A DNA stretch of 64,000 nucleotides from Mycolicibacterium mucogenicum DSM 44124 (lineage in GTDB: Bacteria > Actinomycetota > Actinomycetes > Mycobacteriales > Mycobacteriaceae). Each line of letters begins with the position of its first letter. Within the stretch, counting starts at the first letter, position 1. The notes under the pieces are model-generated. The model was not told where the DNA came from. It made no database searches and was given only the letters and a program-made list of their open reading frames with translations. The DNA lies in the NCBI RefSeq assembly GCF_005670685.2, contig NZ_CP062008.1:5766001-5830000 (forward strand). Reading direction: 5' to 3'. The translations under genes were made by a program, and so were the position numbers. This document shows positions 51,382 to 62,811 of the stretch, piece after piece.

Positions 51382-52780
51382 CGGCGTGTACGTCTCGCCA
51401 CCGGCCGCGACTGCTCCGACTGTTCGACGACGCCGCTGGATACTGATCCTCGCCGCCATCACGACGCTGTTGGCAGTGGTCATTGGAGGCGGAATCTCGT
51501 GGTGGTTTCTCGGCGGCGCCGAGAAGTGGGCACGAACCCGATGGACCCCGCCCAAGCAGGATCTACTGTCGACACTGCGGCTGCGACCCACGCCAGGATG
51601 GCGGACCACTGTCACCGGCCTGGGGTTACCTGCCGAGGCGCGGATCAACGCTGGCAAAGACTCGTGGGAATACCCCATCATCAAGACGACTTCAAACCGC
51701 ACGTACGTGCTAGCCAGTACGCCTGGGCCGCCGGAGCGATGGTGGCTTGCCGCGATTGACGGCGCCACCGGACGTCCACTCTTCCGAGCAGTGTCGATGG
51801 GCGAAAGTCGCCAGATACCAAGGTGTTTCCCCAACGGCATCGACGTCATATGCGTTTCGGACCACATCGTAGAGCCATCCACCGCGTGGGTCATCAACGG
51901 CCAGACCGGTGTCATGACCTATAGCGGGCCGACCGATCTCCGGTTGGCCAACGGCGCCCAACCGCAGGCACAAAGGACGCCCAACTACCTATTAGCCACC
52001 TACTTGGGCCTCGGCACCTACGGGATCGGGGCACGCGCAGAGCGGACCTGGCACATTCCCAATACGGGTGGGAGCGGCGGTGAGGTCAAGGATGACGTGA
52101 CGTTCAGCGACCCAGACGGCGATGGACCAGATGGCACCGTGATGTTTTCGGTCAAAGACGGTCGTCTATGGACCCCGCAGTTTCCCACCGACGCAGACTT
52201 CACCGGGTGGGCTTTCTTCGACGGTGGCTTCGCGGCGCAGTTCAGTTCCAAGGCAGATCGCGAGTTCGTTCAACTCTTCGACCTCGACGGAAAGCCCCTC
52301 AGCACCAAGCAGATCAAGGGGCACCTGACCGGAGTCGCCGGAAACCTCATCACCGTCTTGGATGCCCGCGCGACGTCGGTCTACGACCTCCGCGGAACCA
52401 AGCTTCTGGAGATCTCTGGGAACCGGTCGCGCCACTCCTACCTGGTCGGGACCACACTATGGGTTCGTGAGACCCGCGTTGACGAAGCGCCGCCCGTCTA
52501 TCGGGCATACGACATGCGTTCCGGCGCGGCAGGCGCTACGTGCGCTTTGGACTTCTTCCGGTCGATCGGTACCGACGGCAGAGTGATCGTGCAGGCGCCC
52601 ACTGATCGCTCCTCGCCTCAATGGAAGCTGCTTGCTCAGGCCTACGACCTCACCACCTGTGAAGTGGCGTGGTCGATCCCGAGACCGCCTGGCTCCCTTG
52701 GCACGGTGGCACGGCTCGGAGACACCCTCGTACAACTATCCGACGACGGCACCGAACTGATCTCGCTCGTCAACCGGTAG
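51368..52780 (+). CDS. Membrane-anchored extracytoplasmic beta-propeller-like protein
   Basis: 470 residues from GTG 51368, overlapping the EspH-like gene by 14 bases; a GTG at 51386 is an alternative. A basic start is followed by a membrane segment at about 24-48 (WILILAAITTLLAVVIGGGI). The extracytoplasmic part has repeated Trp/Asp-Gly blades (VWVINGQTG, LFDLDGKPLSTKQ, VYDLRGTKLLEIS, AYDLTTCEVAWSI), suggesting a PQQ/WD-like propeller. Last gene of island B; possibly a receptor, tether or recognition factor for the secreted proteins. Confidence 0.72.
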   Translation: MKRTDGVYVSPPAATAPTVRRRRWILILAAITTLLAVVIGGGISWWFLGGAEKWARTRWTPPKQDLLSTLRLRPTPGWRTTVTGLGLPAEARINAGKDSWEYPIIKTTSNRTYVLASTPGPPERWWLAAIDGATGRPLFRAVSMGESRQIPRCFPNGIDVICVSDHIVEPSTAWVINGQTGVMTYSGPTDLRLANGAQPQAQRTPNYLLATYLGLGTYGIGARAERTWHIPNTGGSGGEVKDDVTFSDPDGDGPDGTVMFSVKDGRLWTPQFPTDADFTGWAFFDGGFAAQFSSKADREFVQLFDLDGKPLSTKQIKGHLTGVAGNLITVLDARATSVYDLRGTKLLEISGNRSRHSYLVGTTLWVRETRVDEAPPVYRAYDMRSGAAGATCALDFFRSIGTDGRVIVQAPTDRSSPQWKLLAQAYDLTTCEVAWSIPRPPGSLGTVARLGDTLVQLSDDGTELISLVNR

Positions 52781-52829
52781 GGGGCGATACCCGCGAGGGA
52801 ACCGAGTTGGTCACCCGGCTCAGATAGCA

Positions 52830-52864
52830 GTTCGCCGGCCCCGGGAAACCCGGGACCGGCGAAC
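52830..52864. terminator. Terminator between the propeller gene and gltD
   Basis: Stem of 16 positions (52830-52845 with 52849-52864) with one mismatch and an AAA loop, between convergent genes. Works in both directions. Confidence 0.8.
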
Positions 52865-52880
52865 GAAGCCTTCTTACCGA

Positions 52881-54347
52881 TCAGCGCTGCGGCGCAGCCG
52901 TCGGCTTGATCGGCTTCGGCAGCGCCGACTCGCCCATCAGATAGCGGTCCACGCCGGCGGCCGCGGCACGGCCCTCGGCGATGGCCCACACGATGAGCGA
53001 CTGGCCGCGGCCCATGTCACCGGCGACGAAGACGCCCGGCACGGTGGTCTGGAAGTCGTTGTCCCGGGCCACGTTTCCGCGGTCGGTGAGCTCGACGCCC
53101 AGCTCGGTCAGCAGGCCTTCACGCTCCGGCCCGACGAAGCCCATAGCCAGGAAGACGATGTCCGCCGCGAGTTCGAAGTCCGAACCCTCGACCTTCTCGA
53201 ACTTGCCGGCCTTCATGACGACCTCGTGCACCTTCAGCGCCGAGACCTTGCCATCGGTGCCCAGGAACTCCTCGGTGTTGACCGAGAAGACGCGCTCGCC
53301 ACCCTCTTCGTGTGCCGAGGACACCCGGAACATGAGCGGGTAGGTCGGCCACGGGGTCGACTCGGCGCGCTCCTCCGGCGGACGCGGCATGATCTCGAAC
53401 TGGTGGACGCTCTCGGCACCCTGCCGGTGGGCGGTGCCCAGGCAGTCGGCGCCGGTGTCACCACCACCGATGATGACGACCTTCTTGCCCTTGGCCGTGA
53501 TCGGCGGCTCGCCGTCGGGGCCGAGGACGTCGTCGCCCAGCTGCACCCGGTTGCCCCAGGGCAGGTACTCCATGGCCTGGTAGATGCCCTCGAGCTCGCG
53601 GCCCGGGATCGGCAGGTCGCGCCATGCGGTCGCGCCGCCGGCCAGGACCACCGCGTCGTAGTCTTCCTGCAGCTGCTCGACGGTGATGTCGACACCGACG
53701 TTGACGTTCGTCCGGAACTGCGTGCCCTCGGCCGCCATCTGCTCGAGACGACGGTCGATGTGCCGCTTCTCCATCTTGAATTCCGGGATGCCGTAACGCA
53801 GCAGACCACCGATGCGGTCGGCCCGCTCGAGGACGGTCACGTCATGTCCGGCGCGGGTGAGCTGCTGGGCAGCGGCCAGACCGGCCGGTCCGGAACCGAC
53901 GACGGCAACCTTCTTGCCGGTCTTCACGTCCGGGATCATCGGCTTGACCCAGCCCTGGTCGAAGGCGTTGTCGATGAGCTCGACCTCGACCTGCTTGATG
54001 GTCACCGGGTCCTGGTTGATGCCGAGGACGCACGACGCCTCACACGGCGCCGGGCACAGCCGCCCGGTGAATTCCGGGAAGTTGTTGGTGGCGTGCAGGC
54101 GCTCGATGCCGTCGCGCCAGCGGTCCCGGTACACCAGGTCGTTCCACTCGGGAATCAGGTTCCCGAGCGGACAACCGTTGTGGCAGAACGGGATACCGCA
54201 GTCCATGCAGCGCGAGGCCTGGACCTGCAGGGTCTCCTTGGAGAACTCCTCGTAGACCTCTTTCCAGTCCTTGAGGCGCAGGTCGACCGGCCGGCGGACC
54301 GGGGTCTGGCGGTGGGTGTGCTTGAGGAAGCCGTTCGGATCAGCCAC
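52881..54347 (-). CDS. gltD: Glutamate synthase small subunit GltD
   Basis: 488-residue NADPH-binding subunit of glutamate synthase (GOGAT); it passes electrons to GltB. An N-terminal cysteine cluster ([35 protein letters not shown]) holds Fe-S centres. FAD domain [17 protein letters not shown] and NADPH domain [17 protein letters not shown] follow. The C-terminus has [20 protein letters not shown]. Starts inside the last codons of gltB (8-base overlap). Confidence 0.96.
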   Translation of the reverse strand: MADPNGFLKHTHRQTPVRRPVDLRLKDWKEVYEEFSKETLQVQASRCMDCGIPFCHNGCPLGNLIPEWNDLVYRDRWRDGIERLHATNNFPEFTGRLCPAPCEASCVLGINQDPVTIKQVEVELIDNAFDQGWVKPMIPDVKTGKKVAVVGSGPAGLAAAQQLTRAGHDVTVLERADRIGGLLRYGIPEFKMEKRHIDRRLEQMAAEGTQFRTNVNVGVDITVEQLQEDYDAVVLAGGATAWRDLPIPGRELEGIYQAMEYLPWGNRVQLGDDVLGPDGEPPITAKGKKVVIIGGGDTGADCLGTAHRQGAESVHQFEIMPRPPEERAESTPWPTYPLMFRVSSAHEEGGERVFSVNTEEFLGTDGKVSALKVHEVVMKAGKFEKVEGSDFELAADIVFLAMGFVGPEREGLLTELGVELTDRGNVARDNDFQTTVPGVFVAGDMGRGQSLIVWAIAEGRAAAAGVDRYLMGESALPKPIKPTAAPQR

Positions 54348-57300
54348 GAGCGGCCGCCATGATCGCTTCGCTGACGTCCTCGCCGGCGGCCTCGGCCCCG
54401 GCGATCGCCTCCAGTACCCGCTTGTAGTCGCGAGGCATCACCTTGATGAACTGCTCCTTCTGATTCTGCCAATCGGCCAGAATCCGCTGTCCCACAGCCG
54501 ATTCGGTGCCATCGACATGGGCGGTGATGATCTCGTGCAGCCACAGTTCATCCGTGGCGTCCAGCGCATCGAGATCGACCATCTCGCCGTTGATGTTGCC
54601 CGGCAGGGCGCCCTTCGGGTCGTAGACGTAGGCCATACCGCCGGACATACCGGCGGCGAAGTTACGGCCGGTCTCACCGAGGATGACGACCTTGCCACCG
54701 GTCATGTACTCGCAGCCGTGGTCGCCCACGCCCTCGACGACCGCGACGGCGCCCGAGTTACGCACCGCGAACCGCTCGCCCACCACACCGCGCAGGAACG
54801 CCTGCCCGCTGGTGGCACCGAACAGGATCACGTTGCCGCCGATGATGTTCTCCTCGGCCACATACCCGGCCGGCGCGTTCTTCGACGGGCGCACCACGAT
54901 GCGTCCACCCGAAAGACCCTTGCCGACATAGTCGTTGGCGTCGCCGTTCACCCGGAGGGTGATGCCCTTGGGCAGGAACGCGCCGAAGCTGTTGCCCGCC
55001 GAGCCGTCGAACGTGATGTCGATGGTGCCGTCCGGAAGACCCTGGCCGCCGTGAACCTTGGTGACCTCGTGGCCCAGCATGGTGCCGACGGTGCGGTTCA
55101 CGTTGGTGATCTTCATGGCGAGGCTCACCGGCACCTTGGACTCGATGGCGTCCCGGCACTCGGCGATCAGCTGCTGGTCGAGCGCCTTGTCCAGACCGTG
55201 GTCCTGGCTCGACGTGCAGTACAGATCCTGCTTCATGAAGGCCGACTCCGGTTCGTACAGCACCGGGGTCAGGTCCAGCTTCTGCGCGCGCCAGTGTGCG
55301 ACGGCCTTGCTGGTGTCCAGCGCGCCGACCTGGCCGACCATCTCGTTGATGGTGCGGAAGCCCAGCTGCGCCATGAGTTCGCGGACCTCTTCTGCGATGA
55401 ACAGGAAGAAGTTCTCGACGAATTCCGGCTTGCCGGTGAACCGCTCGCGCAGCACCGGGTTCTGGGTGGCCACACCCACGGGGCAGGTGTCCAGGTGGCA
55501 GACGCGCATCATGATGCAGCCCGAGACCACCAGCGGTGCGGTGGCGAAACCGAATTCCTCGGCGCCCAGCAGCGCGGCGACGACGACGTCGCGGCCCGTC
55601 TTGAGCTGACCGTCGACCTGCACGACGATGCGGTCGCGCAGACCGTTGAGCAGCAGGGTCTGCTGCGTCTCGGCCAGGCCCAGCTCCCACGGCGCGCCCG
55701 CGTGCTTCTGCGAGGTCAGCGGGGTCGCACCGGTGCCACCGTCGTGCCCGGAGATGAGCACCACGTCGGCGTGCGCCTTGGAGACACCGGCTGCCACCGT
55801 TCCCACACCATTTTCGGACACCAGCTTCACGTGGATGCGGGCCTCGGGGTTGGCGTTCTTCAGGTCGTGGATCAGCTGCGCCAGATCCTCGATCGAGTAG
55901 ATGTCGTGGTGCGGCGGCGGCGAGATCAGGCCGACACCCGGGGTCGAGTGCCGTACCTCGGCCACCCACGGGTACACCTTGTGCCCCGGAAGCTGACCGC
56001 CCTCACCGGGCTTGGCGCCCTGGGCCATCTTGATCTGGATGTCGGTGCAGTTCGTCAGGTAGTGCGACGTCACACCGAAGCGGGCCGACGCGACCTGCTT
56101 GATGGCACTGCGCCGCCAGTCGCCGTTGGCGTCCCGGTCGAAGCGCTCGACGTTCTCGCCGCCCTCACCCGAGTTCGACCGTCCGCCAAGGCGGTTCATG
56201 GCGATGGCCAGCGTCTCGTGGGCCTCGGCCGAGATCGAGCCGTAGCTCATCGCGCCGGTGGAGAACCGCTTGACGATCTCACTGGCGGGCTCGACCTCGT
56301 CGATCGAGATCGGTTCGCGCACACCTTCTTTGAAGGTGAACAGGCCACGCAGGGAGGCCATGCGCTCGCTCTGGTCGTCGACCAGCTTGGTGTACTCCTT
56401 GAACACCGAGTACTGCCCGGTGCGGGTGGAGTGCTGCAGCTTGAACACCGTGTCCGGGTTGAACAGGTGGTACTCGCCCTCGCGGCGCCACTGGTACTCG
56501 CCGCCGACCTCGAGTTCGCGGTGGGCCCACTCGTCGGGCCGGTCGAGGTAGGCGAGGCTGTGCCGCGCCGCGACGTCGGCCGCGATGTCGTCGAGGTCGA
56601 TGCCGCCGGTCGGACAGGAGATGCCGGTGAAGTACTCGTCGAGCACGCGCTGGCTGATGCCGACGGCCTGGAACAGCTGGGCGCCGGTGTAGGAGGCCAG
56701 CGTCGAGATGCCCATCTTGGACATCACCTTCAGCACACCCTTGCCGGCGGCCTTGACGTAGTTGGCCTTGGCCTGGTCACTGGTCAGACCGGTGATGACG
56801 CCGCGGTCGACCATGTCCTCGACGGTCTCGAAGGCCATGTACGGGTTGATGGCGGCAGCGCCGACACCCACCAGCATGGCCATGTGGTGCACCTCGCGGG
56901 CGTCACCGGACTCGACCACCAGGCCGACCTGGGTGCGGGTGCGCTCCCGGACCAGGTGGTGGTGGACGGCTGCCGTCGACAGCAGCGACGGGATCGGCGC
57001 GAGCCATTCGTTGGACTCACGGTCCGACAGCACGATGATGCGGGCACCGTTGCGGATGGCCTGCGACACCTTGGTGCGGACGTCCTCCAGGGCGCGGCGC
57101 AGACCTTCTCCACCGTCGGCGACGGGGTACAGGCAGCTGATGACCGCGGCGCGCATGCCGTGCTTGCGGCCCCGGATCTCGTGGTCGGGGTCGACGCAGA
57201 TCAGCTTGGACAGGTCGCCGTTGCGCAGGATCGGCTGCGGCACGACGATCTGGCGGCACGAGTTCTCGTCCGGGTTCAGCAGGTCACCCTCGGGGCCGAT

Positions 57301-58953
57301 GACGCCCGAGAGGCTGGTGACGACCTCTTCACGGATGGCGTCCAGCGGCGGGTTGGTGACCTGGGCGAACAGCTGCTGGAAGTAGTCGTAGAGCATCCGC
57401 GGCCGCTGCGACAGAACCGCGATCGGGGTGTCGGTACCCATGGAGCCCAGCGCCTCGGCGCCGGTGCGGGCCATGGGCACGATCAGCTGGGTGACCTCTT
57501 CGTTGGTGTAGCCGAACGCCTGCTGGCGCAGCACCACGCGGTGGTGCGGCATCTTGACGTAGTCGCCCGGGGGCAGGTCGTCGATGTGGAACAGGCCGTT
57601 GTCGAGCCACTCCTGGTAGGGGTGCTCGGCCGCCAGCTTGTCCTTGATCTCCTCGTCGTCGACGATCCGGCCCTCGGCCATGTCCACGAGGAACATGCGG
57701 CCGGGCTGCAGGCGCATCTTCTTGACGACGGTCGACGGGTCCAGATCCAGGACGCCGGCCTCGGAGGCCATGACGACCAGGCCGTCATCGGTGACCCAGA
57801 TGCGCGAGGGGCGCAGGCCGTTGCGGTCCAGGACCGCGCCGACGATGGTGCCGTCGGTGAAGCACACCGACGCCGGGCCGTCCCACGGCTCCATGAGCGA
57901 CGAGTGGTACTGGTAGAACGCCCGACGGGCGGGGTCCATGGTCTCACTGCGTTCCCACGCCTCGGGGATCATCATCAGCACAGCGTGGTGCAGCGGACGT
58001 CCACCCAGGTGCAGGAGTTCGAGCGCCTCGTCGAACCGTGCGGTGTCCGAGGCGCCCGGCGTACAGACCGGGAAGATCTTGTTCAGGTCGTTGTGGAACC
58101 CGAACACGTCGGTGTGGATGAGCGCCTCACGGGCCCGCATCCAGTTCTCGTTGCCGTTGACGGTGTTGATCTCACCGTTGTGGGCGACCCGGCGGAACGG
58201 GTGCGCCAGCGGCCACGACGGGAACGTGTTGGTCGAGAAGCGCGAGTGCACGATGCCCAGCGCGCTCTTCATCCGCTCGTCCTGCAGGTCCAGGTAGAAC
58301 GCCTTGAGCTGCGGGGTGGTGAGCATGCCCTTGTAGACGATGGTCTTGCCCGACAGGCTCGGGAAGTACACCGTCTCGCGACCGGGGCCGTCTTGGCCCG
58401 GGCCCTTGGTGCCCAGCTCGTGCTCGGCCCGCTTGCGGATGACGTAGGCGCGGCGCTCGAGCTGCATGCCGTCGGCGCCGGCGATGAAGATCTGGCGCAG
58501 GGTCGGCATGGCGTCACGCGCCAGGGCGCCGAGCGACGACTCGTCGAACGGCACGTCGCGCCAACCCAGGACCTGCAGGCCCTCGGCTTCGACGATCTTC
58601 TCGACGGCCTCGCACGCCAGCTTGGCGTCGCGGGCCGACTGCGGCAGGAAGGCGATGCCCGTGGCATAGCTGCCCTCGGCGGGCAGCTCGAAGCCTTCCT
58701 CGGCGCACACGGCGCGGAGGAATTCGTCGGGAACCTGCAGCAGAATGCCTGCGCCGTCGCCGGTGTTCGGCTCGGCACCTGCAGCACCGCGGTGCTCCAG
58801 GTTCAGCAGTGCCGTGATCGCCTTGTCGACGATGTCGCGGCTCCGACGTCCGTGAATGTCCGCGACCATGGCGACGCCACAGGCGTCGTGCTCATTCGCG
58901 GGGTTGTACAGCCCGACCTTGCTGGGTCCGCCGTGCTGCGGCGCCATTCCCAC
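54340..58953 (-). CDS. gltB: Glutamate synthase large subunit GltB
   Basis: 1537-residue large subunit; the glutamine amidotransferase at the N-terminus hydrolyses glutamine and channels ammonia to 2-oxoglutarate. The predicted nucleophile is Cys25 ([14 protein letters not shown]), exposed after propeptide removal. A central FMN-binding barrel ([40 protein letters not shown]) and the Fe-S cysteine cluster with [10 protein letters not shown] near 1150 follow. The C-terminal beta-helix ends [18 protein letters not shown] 58953 or ATG 58947 are possible starts. Confidence 0.97.
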   Translation of the reverse strand: MGMAPQHGGPSKVGLYNPANEHDACGVAMVADIHGRRSRDIVDKAITALLNLEHRGAAGAEPNTGDGAGILLQVPDEFLRAVCAEEGFELPAEGSYATGIAFLPQSARDAKLACEAVEKIVEAEGLQVLGWRDVPFDESSLGALARDAMPTLRQIFIAGADGMQLERRAYVIRKRAEHELGTKGPGQDGPGRETVYFPSLSGKTIVYKGMLTTPQLKAFYLDLQDERMKSALGIVHSRFSTNTFPSWPLAHPFRRVAHNGEINTVNGNENWMRAREALIHTDVFGFHNDLNKIFPVCTPGASDTARFDEALELLHLGGRPLHHAVLMMIPEAWERSETMDPARRAFYQYHSSLMEPWDGPASVCFTDGTIVGAVLDRNGLRPSRIWVTDDGLVVMASEAGVLDLDPSTVVKKMRLQPGRMFLVDMAEGRIVDDEEIKDKLAAEHPYQEWLDNGLFHIDDLPPGDYVKMPHHRVVLRQQAFGYTNEEVTQLIVPMARTGAEALGSMGTDTPIAVLSQRPRMLYDYFQQLFAQVTNPPLDAIREEVVTSLSGVIGPEGDLLNPDENSCRQIVVPQPILRNGDLSKLICVDPDHEIRGRKHGMRAAVISCLYPVADGGEGLRRALEDVRTKVSQAIRNGARIIVLSDRESNEWLAPIPSLLSTAAVHHHLVRERTRTQVGLVVESGDAREVHHMAMLVGVGAAAINPYMAFETVEDMVDRGVITGLTSDQAKANYVKAAGKGVLKVMSKMGISTLASYTGAQLFQAVGISQRVLDEYFTGISCPTGGIDLDDIAADVAARHSLAYLDRPDEWAHRELEVGGEYQWRREGEYHLFNPDTVFKLQHSTRTGQYSVFKEYTKLVDDQSERMASLRGLFTFKEGVREPISIDEVEPASEIVKRFSTGAMSYGSISAEAHETLAIAMNRLGGRSNSGEGGENVERFDRDANGDWRRSAIKQVASARFGVTSHYLTNCTDIQIKMAQGAKPGEGGQLPGHKVYPWVAEVRHSTPGVGLISPPPHHDIYSIEDLAQLIHDLKNANPEARIHVKLVSENGVGTVAAGVSKAHADVVLISGHDGGTGATPLTSQKHAGAPWELGLAETQQTLLLNGLRDRIVVQVDGQLKTGRDVVVAALLGAEEFGFATAPLVVSGCIMMRVCHLDTCPVGVATQNPVLRERFTGKPEFVENFFLFIAEEVRELMAQLGFRTINEMVGQVGALDTSKAVAHWRAQKLDLTPVLYEPESAFMKQDLYCTSSQDHGLDKALDQQLIAECRDAIESKVPVSLAMKITNVNRTVGTMLGHEVTKVHGGQGLPDGTIDITFDGSAGNSFGAFLPKGITLRVNGDANDYVGKGLSGGRIVVRPSKNAPAGYVAEENIIGGNVILFGATSGQAFLRGVVGERFAVRNSGAVAVVEGVGDHGCEYMTGGKVVILGETGRNFAAGMSGGMAYVYDPKGALPGNINGEMVDLDALDATDELWLHEIITAHVDGTESAVGQRILADWQNQKEQFIKVMPRDYKRVLEAIAGAEAAGEDVSEAIMAAARG

Positions 58954-59496
58954 CTAACCCTTCACCATCTTCTTTACGAAGCATCGCTTGACCGCCGCTT
59001 TCAACGGCGTCAGCGGACTGAGCGACGGTATGCCAGCGTGCAGCACTGAACGACGGGCCGTCCCGCTCGCCTCGATTGAGACAAAACGATATGACAAACC
59101 CGGCCTGACATGCCAACTTAGGCAGACCTAATGAGGTTGCTGCGACTACGTCTCGCAGCGCTCGAAAGCTACCGGTCGGTAGGGCCAATTTTATTGAAGC
59201 ACTTGCGTTTTCGCCAATCGTTTCTGGTCACACCCAGACGGAGCCCACCTGCACCACTGGTCACCGCACCCGAATTTGTTTTGCTGCAAATCACATATTC
59301 ACAGGTTGTTGCCGAATCGTTATTTGCTGCAAAGATTGCTCAGATTCTTAGATTCAGCGCCCGCCGCCGAGCAACCGCCGGTCACCTTTGAGCTGCTATT
59401 CAGCAACAGCGGGCCTCCCGGCCGACCAGCGGTGAGACGCTCGAAATGCTGTTTGCTGACCCGGCTTTTTCGACTGGAATTGGAGGGTTCGACCAA
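58954..59496. promoter_or_regulatory. gltB-aquaporin divergent region with TTTGCTGCAAA palindromes
   Basis: 543 bases without a supported gene. TTTGCTGCAAA, a perfect 11-base palindrome, occurs at 59280-59290 and 59323-59333 (43 bases apart), and TTTGCTGAC at 59452-59460. All contain TTTGCTG, a match to the reported EspR half-site TTTGC[TC][GA]. The stretch 59200-59350 is A+T-rich for this genome. Confidence 0.55.
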
Positions 59497-60228
59497 ATGA
59501 GTGCTCCCACGATGACACACAAGCTGGCGGCGGAGGCCGTCGGCACCTTCTGGCTGGTGCTCGGCGGTTGCGGCGCCGCGGTCTTCGCCGCCAATCCCAC
59601 CGAACACACCTCGATCGGCATCGGATTCCTCGGTGTCGCAATCGCTTTCGGACTCACAGTGCTCACGGGCGTCTACGCGTTCGGCACCATTTCCGGCGGC
59701 CATTTCAATCCTGCGGTCACGCTCGGCGCCGCCCTGGCCCGCCGGATCGAGTGGAAGGCGCTGCCGGCGTACTGGATCGCCCAGGTCATCGGCGGCCTCA
59801 TCGCCGGCGGGGTCATCTACTGGATCGGCAGCGGCCAGCAGGGCTGGTCGGCGACCGGCAACATGGCCGCGAACGGTTTCGGTGACCACTCACCGGAACA
59901 TTTCGGCCTGGCGTCGGTGCTCATCACCGAAATCGTCCTGACCGCGATGTTCCTGTTCGTGATCCTGGGTTCCACCGACGCCCGGGCCCCGAAGGGCTTC
60001 GCCGGACTGTCCATCGGCCTGTCCCTGACCCTGATCCACCTGATCTCGATCCCGATCTCCAACACCTCGGTGAACCCCGCCCGCTCGACCGGCGTCGCGT
60101 TCTTCAACGGCAATGGGGCGCCGACGCAGCTGTGGGTGTTCTGGCTGGCGCCGCTGGTGGGAGCCGCCATCGCGGGCGTCGCCTATCCGCTGTTGTTCGG
60201 CACGGCCTCGGAACCCGATCGGGACTAG
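59497..60228 (+). CDS. aqpZ: Aquaporin Z-type water channel
   Basis: 243-residue MIP-family channel with six membrane segments. Both pore motifs are present: GGHFNPAV and SVNPAR. The first helix [20 protein letters not shown] is typical of AqpZ; overall it reads as a water, not glycerol, channel. GGAGGG upstream of the ATG at 59497. M. tuberculosis lacks aqpZ, so this marks a non-tuberculous species. Confidence 0.93.
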   Translation: MSAPTMTHKLAAEAVGTFWLVLGGCGAAVFAANPTEHTSIGIGFLGVAIAFGLTVLTGVYAFGTISGGHFNPAVTLGAALARRIEWKALPAYWIAQVIGGLIAGGVIYWIGSGQQGWSATGNMAANGFGDHSPEHFGLASVLITEIVLTAMFLFVILGSTDARAPKGFAGLSIGLSLTLIHLISIPISNTSVNPARSTGVAFFNGNGAPTQLWVFWLAPLVGAAIAGVAYPLLFGTASEPDRD

Positions 60229-61121
60229 ATCTTCTTCAGGTTCGGAATCGCCTGGCGCGCACCGAATCTCGGATTGCGCGCCAGGCCGCTGACCTCGAGC
60301 AGCCGCACCGCCCGGTACCGGTGCGGCCGCAGCGGTTCCAGCAAGTCGACCATCGCGGCGTCGTCGATCGGGTGGCCCAGCAACGTCCAGCCGACCATCT
60401 TCGCGAGGTGATAGTCACCGACCGAGAGCGCGTCGGCGTCGCCGAAGGCCCGCTGCACGGTCTCGGCCGCCGTCCACACCCCCACGCCCGGCAACGACAT
60501 CAGCGCCGTCGTCGCGGTCTCGGCTGTCAACCGCTCGAGCGCGTCGGCCCGCTGCGCGCAGCCGACCAGGGTCCGGGCCCGGCCTGGATCCACGTTGGCC
60601 CGGTGAAATTCCCAGGACGGGATGCGCCGCCAGGCATCGGCGGTCGGGGGCAACCGCATCCCGGCCGGCGCCGGGCCCGGGGGCGGCGCGCCGTACCGCG
60701 TGGTCAGCGTGCGGAACGCACTCCAGGCGTCGATGCCGTGCACCCGCTGCTCGAGAATCGCCGGGATCAGCGCCTCCAACACCCGCCCGGTGCGGCATAA
60801 GCGCAGGTGCGGAACCCGGCGCCAGGCTTCGGCGACGGTCGGCTCCGCCGGGTCGAAACCCGTCGCGTCATCCTCGACACCGACCAGCGCGGGCAGGCGG
60901 TCCAGAAACTCGGCGGCGCCGTCACCCCACACCTCGCAGTCGACGGTCTTGAGGTCGGGCGAGCTGAGCCGTGCGGTGACCCCGCCGGTGCGCATCAGGC
61001 TCGTCCGCCAGATCACGCCGTCGACGGTCCGGAAGGTCGGATCGGTCCCGCCACGGCGCAGCGGCGACAACGTCAGGCCGAGGCCGGCCGGGCCGTCCAG
61101 GGCCAGGCTGGCGGTGGGCAC
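60225..61121 (-). CDS. AlkA-type DNA-3-methyladenine glycosylase (HhH-GPD)
   Basis: 298 residues. The helix-hairpin-helix of base-excision glycosylases is visible in [20 protein letters not shown], with the catalytic Asp in [13 protein letters not shown]. The N-terminal 110 residues form the AlkA-like first domain. Overlaps the aquaporin stop by 4 bases on the opposite strand. Probably repairs alkylated bases. Confidence 0.9.
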   Translation of the reverse strand: MPTASLALDGPAGLGLTLSPLRRGGTDPTFRTVDGVIWRTSLMRTGGVTARLSSPDLKTVDCEVWGDGAAEFLDRLPALVGVEDDATGFDPAEPTVAEAWRRVPHLRLCRTGRVLEALIPAILEQRVHGIDAWSAFRTLTTRYGAPPPGPAPAGMRLPPTADAWRRIPSWEFHRANVDPGRARTLVGCAQRADALERLTAETATTALMSLPGVGVWTAAETVQRAFGDADALSVGDYHLAKMVGWTLLGHPIDDAAMVDLLEPLRPHRYRAVRLLEVSGLARNPRFGARQAIPNLKKI

Positions 61122-61130
61122 GGATTCAGG

Positions 61131-61496
61131 TTAGGCGGGACGCACCACGATGTCGGCCTTGTCCGGATAGAACGCCACCCGGCCGGCGATCTCCGCGACC
61201 GCCGGGTAAGGCTGCTCGTAGGTCCAGATGACGTCTTCGACGCCGCCGACGTGGTAGTAGCCGGCGTCACCCTTGTACGGGCAGTAGCTGGTGGTCGCGC
61301 TTCGGGTCAGCACCGCCCGGTCGACGTCGGCGAGCGGAACATATTGCACCGCTGGGTAATTCGACTCCTGCAGAGCCAGCGCATCACTGGTGTCCGCAAC
61401 CACCCGGCCGTTGACCGTGACGGTCACGCGCCCGGCGGTCGGCGTGATGGTGATGGGGTGCGACGCACTGGGCGTGAGCACGGGACGCTCGGTCAT
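61131..61496 (-). CDS. DUF427 family protein
   Basis: 121-residue beta-barrel protein with the DUF427 signature YVPLADVDRAVLTRS, SYCPYKGDAGYYHV and IWTYEQPYPAVAEIAGRVAFY. Soluble; function unknown. ATG at 61496. It is 9 bases downstream of nothing on its strand and directly precedes the glycosylase, likely co-transcribed. Confidence 0.88.
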   Translation of the reverse strand: MTERPVLTPSASHPITITPTAGRVTVTVNGRVVADTSDALALQESNYPAVQYVPLADVDRAVLTRSATTSYCPYKGDAGYYHVGGVEDVIWTYEQPYPAVAEIAGRVAFYPDKADIVVRPA

Positions 61497-61595
61497 GTTC
61501 AGTGCAACACCTTTCCCGGCGGCGCCGATTCCCGACATGACGCTGGGCCTGTCGCCAGTGACAGGCCCAGCCATCAGACGACAGCTACTGACGGA

Positions 61596-62177
61596 TTACA
61601 GCGCAATCCAGATGCCGAAGAACCAGAAACCCCACGCCATGAAGCCTGGATCCCACACCGGGTAGACGGTGTAGCCCCAGTAGTCGAACGGCGGAGGCGG
61701 CGGTGCCCACGGCGGGGGCGCCACCCAGATGATCTGTGGTCTCGGCGGCGGTCCCCAGCCCCACGGCCCGGGTCCATGGCCCCACGGTGGCGGGCCGCCA
61801 CGCCAGTGCCAGTCGCCCGGTCCCGGGTCGCCCGGCCTGGGGTGCCACTTCCCCTGGTCACCGGGATGCCAGTCCCCGCGGCCATTGTCGTCGTCACCCG
61901 GGTGCCAGTCACCGTGATCGCCCGGGTTACCGGGCGGTGGCCCACCGGGGCCGCCCGGATTTCCAGGTGGATTACCCGGGTTTCCGGGCGGACCACCGGG
62001 GTTCCCGGGCGGACCGCCGCCACCCGGACCGTGTCCATTACCCGGACCGTTGCATACCTGCATCGGCGGGCAGGGCGGGGCAGGCTTCGCCTGCGCGATA
62101 TTGACTCCTAATCCCATAATCGCCGCGCTCACCCCACTGGTGAGCGCGGTAGCTACCACAAACGTCTTTTTGCTCAT
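61596..62177 (-). CDS. Secreted Gly/Pro/Trp-rich protein
   Basis: 193 residues. Signal peptide MSKKTFVVATALTSGVSAAI ending NIAQAKPA. The mature part is GNPGGPPGNP-type repeats (about 45-90), an Asp/His/Trp section (GDWHPGDDDNGRGDWHPGDQ) and a Trp/Tyr/Phe-rich C-terminus (WVAPPPWAPPPPPFDYWGY). AGGAG upstream of the ATG. Cell-wall or surface filler role is a guess; no family recognised. Confidence 0.78.
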   Translation of the reverse strand: MSKKTFVVATALTSGVSAAIMGLGVNIAQAKPAPPCPPMQVCNGPGNGHGPGGGGPPGNPGGPPGNPGNPPGNPGGPGGPPPGNPGDHGDWHPGDDDNGRGDWHPGDQGKWHPRPGDPGPGDWHWRGGPPPWGHGPGPWGWGPPPRPQIIWVAPPPWAPPPPPFDYWGYTVYPVWDPGFMAWGFWFFGIWIAL

Positions 62178-62328
62178 ATCAACCCAACTCCTTCGTTGGA
62201 AGGTGCCGTCACGCGGTATATCGCCGCGATACCCCCAAACGGTTACCCGTAACGGTCGAGCATTCTTGTTGCGCCACCGACAATTACCGCTTGCCCAACC
62301 CCTGGACGGCCTGTCTACGATCAGCCCC

Positions 62329-62799
62329 ATGACCGCACAGGGACCCGCCTCCGTCACCGCCGCCATCGAGATCGCCGCCAGCCCGTCGGACGTCTACGCG
62401 TTGCTGACCGATCTGCCCACGTTGGCCTCGCTCGCCGAGGAGGCACACACCATGGAGTGGCAGAAGGGCTCGTCGGCGGTACCCGGTTCGGTGTTCAAGG
62501 GACACAACCGCAACGGCTCGAAGACGTGGACCACGAGCTGCACCGTCACCGAAGCCGTGCCGGGTAAGACGTTCGGCTTCGCCGTGAAGTCCTCGATCGT
62601 GCCGATCGCGCACTGGCGCTACGACATCACCGAGACGGCCGACGGCTGCCGCGTCGCCGAGTCCACGTGGGACAACCGGCCGGGCCTGCTGAAGCTGTTC
62701 GCCGCCTCGCTCACCGGTGTCGCCGACCGCGACGCGGCCAACGCCGAGAACATCCGGCTGACGCTCGAGCGGCTCAAGGCCCGCGCCGAAGCGGCGTAG
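62329..62799 (+). CDS. SRPBCC-family polyketide cyclase/START-like protein
   Basis: 156-residue helix-grip protein. It begins MTAQGPASVTAAIEIAASPS; the first strand and helix (VTAAIEIAASPSDVYALLTD), the central strands (WTTSCTVTEAVPGKTFGFAV) and the C-terminal helix (AANAENIRLTLERLKARAE) give the SRPBCC pattern. Binds a small hydrophobic ligand in related proteins; the ligand here is unknown. Confidence 0.85.
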   Translation: MTAQGPASVTAAIEIAASPSDVYALLTDLPTLASLAEEAHTMEWQKGSSAVPGSVFKGHNRNGSKTWTTSCTVTEAVPGKTFGFAVKSSIVPIAHWRYDITETADGCRVAESTWDNRPGLLKLFAASLTGVADRDAANAENIRLTLERLKARAEAA

Positions 62800-62811
62800 C
62801 CTACGACGCCG

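Noticed and set aside
41668..52780. A full ESX secretion system
   Set aside because: No eccA-E, mycP or espG genes were found in the window; only substrates and chaperone-like genes are present.
54271..59049. 1592-codon open frame antisense to gltB/gltD
   Set aside because: It mirrors gltB, which is unmistakable by sequence; long antisense frames are expected in high-G+C DNA.
59131..59391. Small ORF between gltB and aqpZ
   Set aside because: Composition is not protein-like and it overlaps the palindrome cluster.
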